A stretch of 64,000 nt of DNA from DAIDKA01 sp036267975 (GTDB taxonomy: Bacteria > Pseudomonadota > Gammaproteobacteria > Steroidobacterales > Steroidobacteraceae), in contig DATAVA010000031.1 in the NCBI GenBank assembly GCA_036267975.1, positions 62,001 through 126,000 of the forward strand, given 5' to 3'. Both the position numbers and the translations under genes were made by a program. Shown here one piece after another: positions 52,718 to 61,071 of the stretch (position 1 is the first letter of the stretch; each line of letters begins with the position of its first letter). The notes beneath the pieces are model-generated. The model saw nothing but the letters and a program-made list of their open reading frames with translations. It had not been told where the DNA came from and made no database searches.

Positions 52718-53500
52718 TTACTTTTCCTGGTCCTGCAGACGCAGTCGCGTCACGCCTTGATCGTCGATGTATTCGTGGTTGTTCTCACACACGTACTCGA
52801 GCATTTCGTAGTTCGCGATGCGCTTGTAGGCAAATGTGAATGTCCAGGGTTGTTCCAAAGTCACGGGGTCTTCAACCGTGATCTGGTCGTGCAGGATATC
52901 GGGCGTCACCAGGTGCATGCGCTCGGTGATGCGCATCTTGTCGCTGTGGGGCATCTCACTGTGCCCCAGCACCGACTCCTTCACGCCCACGGTATCCACG
53001 ACCAGTGTCTTGCCTTCCCAGTGACCCACCGAGTGACCGTAATAGCCCGGGGGCACTTCTTCAATCTTGGGCTGGGTCTTGCCGAGGTAAATGCGCCGCA
53101 CCTGGGAAAACGCCTCGGCGATGATGGTGACCTGGCCCGGGGTCTGCAGGATCTCCAGCGGATAGATCGCCGACATCATCTCCGGCATGCCGTATGGCAG
53201 GCAGTCCACACCACTGCCCGCAATCGGCTCGCCCTTCGCATCCGACGCGCGCTCCTTGGCCCGCTTTGCATCGTAGGGGCCCTGGTATTGCGGCTTGAGG
53301 ACCATCTTGCCGTCCGGTGGCGGCAGCGTCGCCGGGTCCGGCTTACCGCCGCGACCGAAGCCCGGATAGCGCTGCCAGTCGCCGGTGAAGTCTGCGGGTG
53401 CTGCCGCGGCGCCGGGCGCCTTGGCGACATCCGCTGCGTGTGTGACGGCCAAACCGAAGGTCGCCGCCGCCGCAACTAAACTGATCATTCGGATATTCAT
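52718..53500 (-). CDS. Uncharacterised exported protein, partner of DUF6152
   Basis: A 260-residue protein with a signal peptide (residues 1-22, ending THA). The mature part is rich in aromatic residues and carries blocks such as GDWQRYPGFGRG, YPLEILQTPGQVTIIAE, GHSVGHWEGKTLVVDTVG and ITVEDPVTLEQPWTFTFAYKR. I have seen this family beside DUF6152 proteins in several proteobacteria, but its function is not known. Two bases separate it from the DUF6152 stop, so the pair is co-translated. Confidence 0.75.
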   Translation of the reverse strand: MNIRMISLVAAAATFGLAVTHAADVAKAPGAAAAPADFTGDWQRYPGFGRGGKPDPATLPPPDGKMVLKPQYQGPYDAKRAKERASDAKGEPIAGSGVDCLPYGMPEMMSAIYPLEILQTPGQVTIIAEAFSQVRRIYLGKTQPKIEEVPPGYYGHSVGHWEGKTLVVDTVGVKESVLGHSEMPHSDKMRITERMHLVTPDILHDQITVEDPVTLEQPWTFTFAYKRIANYEMLEYVCENNHEYIDDQGVTRLRLQDQEK

Positions 53501-53502
53501 GG

Positions 53503-53922
53503 CTATGACCTGGGGAATACGCCGGCGGGCGGATTGCCGTCGCTCAGTTGACGCCCATCGGCAAGCGTGGCCTTCTCCAGCATTCCCCCCGACTGGCCAT
53601 TGCGCAATGGATTGATGAGCAGGGTGACCTTATCGCCCTGCTTCACATCATTGAATTTCCAGCCAACGCGCGTCAGCACATTCGGGCTGGCGCACTCGAC
53701 CGTGTAGTGCTTGCGCGCCGCGCCGTCCGGAACTTCAAGCTGGATGAACACATGCGGGTTGGTCCATTCAAACTTGATCACAGTTCCCGTCAGCGTGATG
53801 CGATTCTGGTGGTCGAAGAGCGCGAAGGAATGATGCGCGAACGCCGGCAGCACAGCGCCCAGTCCGAGCACGATCAGCGTCAAGCCCGGCATCAGACCGC
53901 GGCCCGTAGTAAACGTCGCCAT
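53503..53922 (-). CDS. DUF6152 family exported protein
   Basis: A 139-residue exported protein with a signal peptide ending near PAFA, followed at once by HHSFALFDHQ and ITLTGTVIKFEWTNPHVFIQL, the recognisable start of DUF6152. The His-rich mature N-terminus may bind metal. The ATG at 53922 is preceded by AAGAGGGGGG. First gene of a three-gene operon with an unknown exported protein and an aldehyde dehydrogenase. Function unknown; the hrpA gene diverges from it across about 60 bases. Confidence 0.82.
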   Translation of the reverse strand: MATFTTGRGLMPGLTLIVLGLGAVLPAFAHHSFALFDHQNRITLTGTVIKFEWTNPHVFIQLEVPDGAARKHYTVECASPNVLTRVGWKFNDVKQGDKVTLLINPLRNGQSGGMLEKATLADGRQLSDGNPPAGVFPRS

Positions 53923-53981
53923 AGACCCCCCTCTTGGCATTCGTAAGGTTCAGCAGCAGGCTTTTATGACATGGGCGGGAG

Positions 53982-56900
53982 ATGGCCGCAACGCCTATCG
54001 AACGGCCCCACAAGCCGGGCGGGTTCGGCCAGAATCCGCGCCCTATGCACCCTTCCCTGAACCTGGCGCCGGATCCGACGCTGCCCATCAGCGCCCACGC
54101 TGCGGACATCGCCGCCGCCGTGGCGAGCCACCCGGTCATCATCGTCTGTGGTGCGACCGGCTCGGGCAAGTCCACGCAGCTGCCCAAGCTGTGCCTGGCG
54201 GCCGGGCGCGGCACGGCGGGCATAATTGGACATACGCAGCCGCGACGCATCGCGGCGCGCGCGCTGGCCAATCGGATCGCGGCCGAGCTGGGCACCCGGG
54301 TGGGCGCCGCGGTGGGCTGCCAGGTGCGGTTCGAGGACCGCACCGGGCCGGACTGTCGCATCAAACTGATGACCGATGGCATCCTGCTGCGCCAGCTGAC
54401 TTTCGATCCGTACCTGTCCGTCTACGACACCGTGATCATCGATGAAGCCCACGAGCGCAGCCTCAATATCGACCTGCTGCTGGGATCGCTGAAGCGGTTG
54501 TGCGCGCGCCGGCCGGAGCTGCGCGTCATCGTCACTTCGGCGACCATCGATACCCAGCGGCTGGCCGAGTTCTTCGATGGCGCACCCGTCATCGACATCG
54601 AGGGCAGCAGCCATCCGGTGGAGGTGCGCTACCGGCCGCTCGCGGCACCGGACGAAGACGCTGCAGAACTGTCACTGCCCGAGGGCATCGTCGCCGCGGT
54701 GCGCGAACTGTCAGCGGCGGATGTTGCACCTGCCGGTGACATCCTGGTGTTTCTGCCCGGCGAGAAACACATCCGCGAAGCGGCGCTCGCCTTGCAGCGC
54801 GCGCGCCTGCCGCGCCTGGAAGTCATGCCGCTGTTCGCGCGGCTCACCGCCCAGCAGCAGGAGCGCATCTTCGCGGCACACAGCACGCGCCGCGTGATCC
54901 TGGCGACCAATGTCGCCGAGACCTCGCTCACCGTGCCTCAGGTGCGGCACGTCATCGATAGCGGACTGGCGCGCATCAGCCGCTACAGCGTTCGCAACAA
55001 GGTGCAGAGGCTGCCGCTGGAGCCGGTCTCACAGGCCAGCGCCAACCAGCGCCGGGGGCGCTGCGGGCGCGAGGCGCCCGGGATCTGTATCCGGCTGTAT
55101 TCCGAAGAGGACTTCGCGGCACGCGCGCCCTTCACGCCCCCGGAGATCCTGCGCACGCACCTGGCCAGCGTGCTGTTGCAGATGGCCGCGTCGCAGCTCG
55201 GCGACCCCGAGGATTTCCCGTTTCCGGACCCACCGGACACGCGCCAGATCAATGACGGCGTGCGGCAGCTGCAGGAACTGGGCGCCATGGACGAGCGGCG
55301 CCGCATCACCTCAGTCGGACGGCGCATTGCAACGCTGCCCTGCGATCCGAAACTCGGTCGGATGCTGCTGGCCGCGGCGCGCCTGCGCTGCCTTGCCGAG
55401 GTGCTCATCATCACCGCATTACTGGCTGCCCAGGACCCGCGTGAGCGACCCGCCGATACTCAAAGCCAGGCGGACGAGGCACACGCCAGCTATGCCGATG
55501 CGCGTTCGGATTTCGTGACGGTGCTGAGGCTGTGGCAGCGCTTTCACGACCAGGCCGCGACTCTCGGTGGTGCGGCGCTGCGCAAATGGTGCCGCGAGAA
55601 TTTCCTGTCTTTCGTGCGCATGCGCGAGTGGCAGGATCTGCACGGGCAGCTCAGCGCGAGCGCCAACGATCTCGGGCTGAAACGCAATGCGACGCCGGCC
55701 AGCCACGCCGATCTGCATCGGGCGCTGCTGTGCGGCCTGCTCGGCTCCATCGGCCTGCTGGATGAGCGGCGTGAATACCTGGGCGCGCGCGGCACGCGCT
55801 TTGTCATTGCGCCGGGCACGCCGCTCGCCGCCAAACCGCCAAAATGGGTGGTGGCGGCCCACCTGCTCGAGACCACTCGCCTGTATGCACGCATGGTCGC
55901 TGCCGTTCAGCCCGGCTGGATCGAAGGCGTCGCCGGGCACCTGCTGCGCCGTGAGTATTCCGACCCGCACTGGGTGAGCGCGCGTGGTCAGGTCAGTGCG
56001 TACGAAGCGGTCAGCCTCTATGGCCTGCCGCTGGCCAGTGCACGACGCATCAGCTACGGGGCGGTCGCACCCACCGCCGCCCACGAGATCTTCGTCCAGG
56101 AGGCACTGGTCGCCGGGCGCAGCAGCATCGCTGCCCCGTTCGTGGCGGCCAATCGGGATCTGAAGGCCCACGTGGAAGCGCTCGAGGCGCGCATCCGCCG
56201 CCGCGACATCCTGGTGGATGAGGCCACGCAGGCCCGGTTCTACGCGACTCGCATCCCCTCGCAGGTGAACTCGGTGGCCGGATTCGAGAGCTGGTGGCAG
56301 CAGCGTAGCCGCACCGATCCGGAAGCCCTGCACATGCGTCTCACCGACTTGTCGCGTCGCGAAGCACCCGAGGCCGGCGCGGAGTTCTTTCCGCAGGCCA
56401 TGAATATCGCGGGCAATGACCTGCCGCTCAGCTATGTGTTTGATCCCGGCGCTCCCGGCGACGGCATTACGCTCAATGTGCCCGCCCAATTGCTCGAGGA
56501 ACTGGATGCCGAGCAGCTGGCATGGCTGGTATCCGGCGTGCGTCGGGAGAAGATCGCCGAATTGCTGCGCTCATTGCCCAAGCCGATTCGCCGCCAGCTC
56601 GTACCGGTCACCGACAACGCAAACCTGGCGCTCGAATCGCTCGGCGCCGGCCCGCAGCCGCCCTTTCACTCCTGGCTCGCCGGCTGGATCACGGTACGGG
56701 CCGGTACGCCCGTGAAGGCCGCGGACCTCGCCGCAGCGGTGTTACCCGACCATCTGCGGCTGAATGTCCGGGTGCTGGATGGCGCGCAAGTACTGGGCGA
56801 GGCCCGCGACCTGGCCCAGCTGCGGCGCCGGCTGCGCGCAGGCGCGCGCACGGCAGCGCCGGATGCCTGGCGCGCCTGGGACTTTGGTCCGTTGCCGCAA

Positions 56901-57737
56901 TTGCGCACGGTGGAACGCTCGGGCGTCAGTTTCAAAGTGTGGCCGGCGCTGTGCGACACCGGCAGCGCAGTCCTGGTGGTCGAGGCGCGCAGTCTCGCGC
57001 AGGCTCAGGAACTGTTGCGTGCCGGCCTGATGCGGCTGGCAGTGCTGGCGCTACCGCAACTGGCCCGATACATCGCACGCCGGATCAGTGACGATCGCAC
57101 CCTCATATTACTTGCGCAGGGGCTGTCCGGAAGCCGGCCACTGGCGCAGGCCACCACCGAGCGCATTTTCCAGGAATGCTTCTTCGACGCCGCTCATGAG
57201 TTGCCGCGCGACGCACCGGCCTTCGCGCTGCGACTGCAGGAGCGACGCGCGCTACTGGAGGCCACCGCGACGCGCATCATCGCAACCCTGCGCAGCATCC
57301 TGGAAGAAAGGCGTGCCGCACGCGCCGCAGTGGAGGGCCTGCACGGGGAAGTGTTCGCCGCCGCCGTGGCCCAGATGGGCGCGCAGCTGGGCGCGCTGCT
57401 GGAGGCAGATTTTCCAGCCACCCCGGAACAGCCCTGGTTCAACCAGCTGCCGCGGTATCTGAAGGCCATTTCCCGACGGGCCAGCCGGATGCGCACGAAT
57501 CTGGAGCGCGACGCGGCGCTCGCCGCGCGTGTGCGGCCCTTCGAAGCGCAATACCGAAGCTTAAGCGAGCACGGAGTAGCGCTGGCCGTTGCGCCGGCGC
57601 TGCGGCAGCTGCGCTGGATGCTCGAGGAGTTCCGCGTATCGCTGCACGCCCAGGAACTGCGCACCCTGCTGCCGGTGTCGGAGCAGCGCCTGCACGAGCA
57701 GATCGAACGCATCCTGCACCCCGCCACGCCGCGCTAG
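53982..57737 (+). CDS. hrpA: ATP-dependent RNA helicase HrpA
   Basis: A 1251-residue DEAH-box helicase. Motif I is GATGSGKST, motif II DEAH is in IIDEAHERS, motif III is TSATID, and motif VI is QRRGRCGRE. HA2 and OB-like domains follow and then the long HrpA-specific C-terminal region (about residue 650 onward). HrpA acts in mRNA processing and in rescue of stalled or collided ribosomes. The ATG at 53982 has a GGAG too close to it; the ATG at 54045 (MHPSLN) is a fair alternative that loses nothing conserved. Confidence 0.92.
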   Translation: MAATPIERPHKPGGFGQNPRPMHPSLNLAPDPTLPISAHAADIAAAVASHPVIIVCGATGSGKSTQLPKLCLAAGRGTAGIIGHTQPRRIAARALANRIAAELGTRVGAAVGCQVRFEDRTGPDCRIKLMTDGILLRQLTFDPYLSVYDTVIIDEAHERSLNIDLLLGSLKRLCARRPELRVIVTSATIDTQRLAEFFDGAPVIDIEGSSHPVEVRYRPLAAPDEDAAELSLPEGIVAAVRELSAADVAPAGDILVFLPGEKHIREAALALQRARLPRLEVMPLFARLTAQQQERIFAAHSTRRVILATNVAETSLTVPQVRHVIDSGLARISRYSVRNKVQRLPLEPVSQASANQRRGRCGREAPGICIRLYSEEDFAARAPFTPPEILRTHLASVLLQMAASQLGDPEDFPFPDPPDTRQINDGVRQLQELGAMDERRRITSVGRRIATLPCDPKLGRMLLAAARLRCLAEVLIITALLAAQDPRERPADTQSQADEAHASYADARSDFVTVLRLWQRFHDQAATLGGAALRKWCRENFLSFVRMREWQDLHGQLSASANDLGLKRNATPASHADLHRALLCGLLGSIGLLDERREYLGARGTRFVIAPGTPLAAKPPKWVVAAHLLETTRLYARMVAAVQPGWIEGVAGHLLRREYSDPHWVSARGQVSAYEAVSLYGLPLASARRISYGAVAPTAAHEIFVQEALVAGRSSIAAPFVAANRDLKAHVEALEARIRRRDILVDEATQARFYATRIPSQVNSVAGFESWWQQRSRTDPEALHMRLTDLSRREAPEAGAEFFPQAMNIAGNDLPLSYVFDPGAPGDGITLNVPAQLLEELDAEQLAWLVSGVRREKIAELLRSLPKPIRRQLVPVTDNANLALESLGAGPQPPFHSWLAGWITVRAGTPVKAADLAAAVLPDHLRLNVRVLDGAQVLGEARDLAQLRRRLRAGARTAAPDAWRAWDFGPLPQLRTVERSGVSFKVWPALCDTGSAVLVVEARSLAQAQELLRAGLMRLAVLALPQLARYIARRISDDRTLILLAQGLSGSRPLAQATTERIFQECFFDAAHELPRDAPAFALRLQERRALLEATATRIIATLRSILEERRAARAAVEGLHGEVFAAAVAQMGAQLGALLEADFPATPEQPWFNQLPRYLKAISRRASRMRTNLERDAALAARVRPFEAQYRSLSEHGVALAVAPALRQLRWMLEEFRVSLHAQELRTLLPVSEQRLHEQIERILHPATPR

Positions 57738-57812
57738 TCGCACACTTGCCACCCGCCCCGACGACGGTACAAGCTTGGGTCGCCTGCAGGTGGGTGCAAT
57801 GAGGGGGATGTG

Positions 57813-59003
57813 ATGTCGATCGACACGATGGGGAGTGCCTACGGACGCGCGCGCGCGCATTTCAACGAAACCCTGGCGCAGGTCGGACCCGGAACGCCCT
57901 GCGGCGAACTGCTGCGCCGTTACTGGCATCCGCTGGCCCTCTCCGAAAGCGTCCAGTCAGCGCCACGAAAGGTACGGATCCTGGGGGAGGACCTGGTGCT
58001 GTTCCGCGATCGCAACGGCCGCGCCGGGCTGCTGTATCCGCGCTGCATGCATCGGGGTACCTCCTTGTATTACGGGCGGGTCGAAGCGGACGGAATCCGT
58101 TGCTGCTACCACGGCTGGCTGTTTGACGTCGAAGGTCGCTGCCTGGATCAGCCCTGCGAGCCGGACCATGGCCGCCATCGCGATACGGCGCGCCAGCCCT
58201 GGTACCCGGTGCAGGAGCGTTACGGGTTGCTCTTCGCCTATCTCGGGCCGCCGCACAAACGCCCGGTTCTGCCGGTCTACGACAATCTGGAGGCGTTGGC
58301 GCCGGGGGAAACCCTGTGGCGCAGCTACGGCGGCTTCGGTGCCACGGGCGATGATTCCCTGGCAGTGGTGCCCTACAGCTGGCTGCATATGAACGACAAT
58401 GTGATGGACCCGTTCCATGTACAGGTGCTGCACTCGACGTTCAGTACGGTGCAGTTCGTCCCGCAGTTCGCCGTTATGCCGCAGGTGGACTTCTTCGCGA
58501 CCGAGGCCGGCGTTTGTTACAGCGCGATCCGGCAGCTGCCGGACGGCCGGGAGGTCGACCGGATCTCCTCGTGGCTGCTGCCGAACATCATGAGCGTGCC
58601 CGATGTCACCCTGAAGTCAGGACCCTCGACGGGCATTTCCTGGGTGGTCCCCGTGGATGACACGCACTATGTCCAGGCCATGATCGCCAGGGTCCCGAAG
58701 GACTCCCCGTTCCGCAGCATGCTGTTCAATGGCAAGACCTGGGGCCAGATGAGCGAGGCGGAACACCGCAATACGCCCGGCGACTTCGAGGCGCAGGCGG
58801 GCCAGGGCCCGATCACGCTGCATTCCGACGAGCATCTGGTGAGCTCCGATCGCGGTATCATGATGGTGCGGCGCATGCTGCTGGAGCAGATGCAGGTCGT
58901 GGCCGCCGGCGGCGATCCCGCCGGTGTGAGTTTTGATGCCGAGGCCGCCGTGGTTAAGGTGCGGTCGGGCAATTTCTACCGCGCCAATCAAGCCGTCGGC
59001 TGA
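57813..59003 (+). CDS. Rieske non-haem iron aromatic ring oxygenase, large subunit
   Basis: A 396-residue oxygenase. The Rieske [2Fe-2S] ligands are C78-x-H80 (CMHRG) and C97-x-x-H100 (CCYHGW). The mononuclear iron site is in DNVMDPFHVQVLH (H202 and H207, with D199 as the bridging Asp). Relatives include phthalate 4,5-dioxygenase and O-demethylases. They need a reductase, but none is adjacent. GAGGGGG lies five bases before the ATG. A 140-residue unknown gene follows by 35 bases. An MFS carrier for aromatic acids elsewhere in the window may be functionally related. Confidence 0.87.
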   Translation: MSIDTMGSAYGRARAHFNETLAQVGPGTPCGELLRRYWHPLALSESVQSAPRKVRILGEDLVLFRDRNGRAGLLYPRCMHRGTSLYYGRVEADGIRCCYHGWLFDVEGRCLDQPCEPDHGRHRDTARQPWYPVQERYGLLFAYLGPPHKRPVLPVYDNLEALAPGETLWRSYGGFGATGDDSLAVVPYSWLHMNDNVMDPFHVQVLHSTFSTVQFVPQFAVMPQVDFFATEAGVCYSAIRQLPDGREVDRISSWLLPNIMSVPDVTLKSGPSTGISWVVPVDDTHYVQAMIARVPKDSPFRSMLFNGKTWGQMSEAEHRNTPGDFEAQAGQGPITLHSDEHLVSSDRGIMMVRRMLLEQMQVVAAGGDPAGVSFDAEAAVVKVRSGNFYRANQAVG

Positions 59004-59038
59004 AAGCGACAGCGCGGTTCCATACCCCAAGGCGGAAC

Positions 59039-59461
59039 ATGCTGCGACTGAGGTTCTACTCACCCGGACAGGGATCGGCCGAGAGCATCGAGCCCGGCGA
59101 GTTTTTCCGCTTCATCGGCAGCATGCTGTGCCGCGGGGCCAGCAATGACGCGGTCGCCACCTGGATGTCCGGCTGGCTGTTGCGCGATGCCGAGTTCGCG
59201 CGCGCCGAGTCCATGGACCCGGTGGTCATTTATTTCGAGAACAATGCGGGCCTGGCCTCCTGTGCCTATGGTCCGTTTGAGGCCTTGCATGTCAGTGACG
59301 GAGCCGCCTGGGCCGGAAGCCGCCAGCTGGCACGCCTGGATCCCCAGACTCTGCTGTGGCACCCGCCCCGGGCGCCGGATGGCTGGGCCTCCCTGCTGGT
59401 CGCGCCGCCCGGAAAGTCCCGATTCGACCTTGCCGGGGACGGCGGCCGACACCGGCCCTGA
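59039..59461 (+). CDS. Uncharacterised small protein next to the Rieske oxygenase
   Basis: A 140-residue protein with no signal peptide or membrane segment. Notable parts are EFFRFIGSMLCRGASNDAVATWMSGWL and a central VVIYFENNAGLASCAYG. It has two cysteines. I do not recognise the family. AAGGCGGA precedes the ATG, and the 35-base gap suggests co-transcription with the oxygenase. It is not a Rieske ferredoxin or a small oxygenase subunit by any motif that I can see. Confidence 0.6.
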   Translation: MLRLRFYSPGQGSAESIEPGEFFRFIGSMLCRGASNDAVATWMSGWLLRDAEFARAESMDPVVIYFENNAGLASCAYGPFEALHVSDGAAWAGSRQLARLDPQTLLWHPPRAPDGWASLLVAPPGKSRFDLAGDGGRHRP

Positions 59462-59678
59462 CGCACACTCAAACACTGGCTAGTGCAGCCGGTGACCCGC
59501 CGGCAGCAGTTCGTTAATCCCACACATTCTGTTACGCAACCCGTGACATCCTGCATGCTAATCTTCGCGTCCGCGTGGCTGGGGCGGAGGGTACGGCTGC
59601 ATCGGCGCCGCAACTAGCAGTCAGGCCGGGTGTCAAACGAGTACCAGAAATGAAGATCCACCCGGTGTTGAGATCGCA

Positions 59679-59688
59679 ACAATATTGT
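59679..59688. promoter_or_regulatory. Palindrome upstream of the RND adaptor gene
   Basis: ACAATATTGT is a perfect 10-base palindrome ending 18 bases before the adaptor start codon, in the 244-base gap 59462-59705. A local repressor of the efflux genes could bind here. No other convincing element was found in the gap. Confidence 0.35.
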
Positions 59689-59705
59689 CCGCTTGTGGGG
59701 AACAT

Positions 59706-61043
59706 GTGCTGAACGAACTTGACTCGGAGACGAATGTCTCCTCCACGGGACCTGTGGCATTCCTGCGCCGCCATTGGGTCCTGATTGTCGTTTTGATCGT
59801 CCTCATTGGAGGCGGCGCCTGGTTCCTGCACCATGCCAAGCAGCAGAACGCCGCCAACACGCGTCCTACCTTCAATTTCCGCACCAATGCGGTGTCCGTT
59901 TCGGTCGCCACCGTCACCCAGGGCGACATCGTCGTGCGCATTCCGGGGCTCGGCACCGTCACCCCGCTGACGACCGTGACCGTGAAGGCGCAGATCAGCG
60001 GGATCATGCAGAAGGTCAATTTCAAGGAAGGCCAGATGGTCAAGAAAGGCGAGCTGCTCGCCGTGATTGACCCGCGGCCCTACGAGGCCGCGCTGGCCCA
60101 GGCGCAGGCAGCCCTGACCCGCGATGAGGCGCAGCTGGCCGATGCGCAGCTGGACATGAAGCGCTACGAGGACCTCATCAAGCAGGATTCCGTGTCACAG
60201 CAGCAGGTGGATACGCAACGCGCGACAGTGGGGCAGAACACCGGCACGGTGGCCTCGGACAAGGCGCAGGTGAAAACGGCGGAACTGAATCTCGCGTACA
60301 CGCACATCGCCTCCCCCATCGAGGGGCGGGTGGGTCTGCGGCAGGTCGATGAGGGCAACTACGTGACCCCGGGGGATGCCAATGGCATCGTCGTCGTCAC
60401 GCAATTGCATCCCATCTCGGTGCTGTTCACCGTGCCGGAAGACAACATCCCGAGCATCATGGAGCGGATCAAGTCCGGCGCCGTACTGTCGGTCGTGGCC
60501 ACGGGCCGGGCGAATGCCGAACATCTCGCGGACGGCACTCTGGCCACCACCGATAACCTGATCGACACGACGACCGGCACCCTGAAGCTGCGCGCCGAAT
60601 TCGATAACTCCGATGGCACGTTGTTCCCGGGCCAGTTCGTCAATGTTTCGCTGCTCGTCAATACCTTGAAGAATCAGATGGTGGTACCCGCCGCGGCGGT
60701 GCGCCGCGGCGCCCCGAACGGTGTGCAAAGCGCTTTTGTGTACCTGGTCAAACCGGACAATACGGTCACCGTGCGTCCCGTGGTACTGGGCGTGGTGGAC
60801 GGGGAGACCCAGGCCGTCAAATCCGGCCTCGAGCTCAACGATGTGGTCGTGACCGATGGCGGCGACCGGCTGCGCGAAGGCGCCCAGGTGGAACTGCCGG
60901 AAGCCACCGCCGCGGAAGTCGCCAAGGCGCGCGCCCAGGCGCAGGCCGAACGCAAGACCGCCCCGAAATTCCCGAATGGTTTCCGCCGCGGCCGCAACGG
61001 ACAGGGTCGACCGGGCGGCTACCCGGGTGGTGGCAGACCGTGA
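59706..61043 (+). CDS. mdtA: RND efflux periplasmic adaptor (MdtA-like)
   Basis: A 445-residue membrane fusion protein with one N-terminal membrane anchor (about residues 22-42), lipoyl halves (GIMQKVNFKEGQMVKKGELLAVID), a helical hairpin (about 120-190), beta-barrel and membrane-proximal domains, and a Gly/Arg/Pro-rich C-terminal tail. YVTPGD and LHPISVLFTVPEDNIP are typical of MdtA. It links the RND pump to an outer membrane channel. The start is GTG at 59706, after GGGGAA. The pump gene follows 28 bases after the stop. Confidence 0.88.
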   Translation: MLNELDSETNVSSTGPVAFLRRHWVLIVVLIVLIGGGAWFLHHAKQQNAANTRPTFNFRTNAVSVSVATVTQGDIVVRIPGLGTVTPLTTVTVKAQISGIMQKVNFKEGQMVKKGELLAVIDPRPYEAALAQAQAALTRDEAQLADAQLDMKRYEDLIKQDSVSQQQVDTQRATVGQNTGTVASDKAQVKTAELNLAYTHIASPIEGRVGLRQVDEGNYVTPGDANGIVVVTQLHPISVLFTVPEDNIPSIMERIKSGAVLSVVATGRANAEHLADGTLATTDNLIDTTTGTLKLRAEFDNSDGTLFPGQFVNVSLLVNTLKNQMVVPAAAVRRGAPNGVQSAFVYLVKPDNTVTVRPVVLGVVDGETQAVKSGLELNDVVVTDGGDRLREGAQVELPEATAAEVAKARAQAQAERKTAPKFPNGFRRGRNGQGRPGGYPGGGRP

Positions 61044-61071
61044 CGATGGCTGCGATGCAGCAGGCGCGCCC

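Noticed and set aside
59462..59705. Possible small gene or RNA in the gap before the RND adaptor
   Set aside because: No open frame with a ribosome site and no stable hairpin with a T run was found; only the short palindrome at 59679 is reported.
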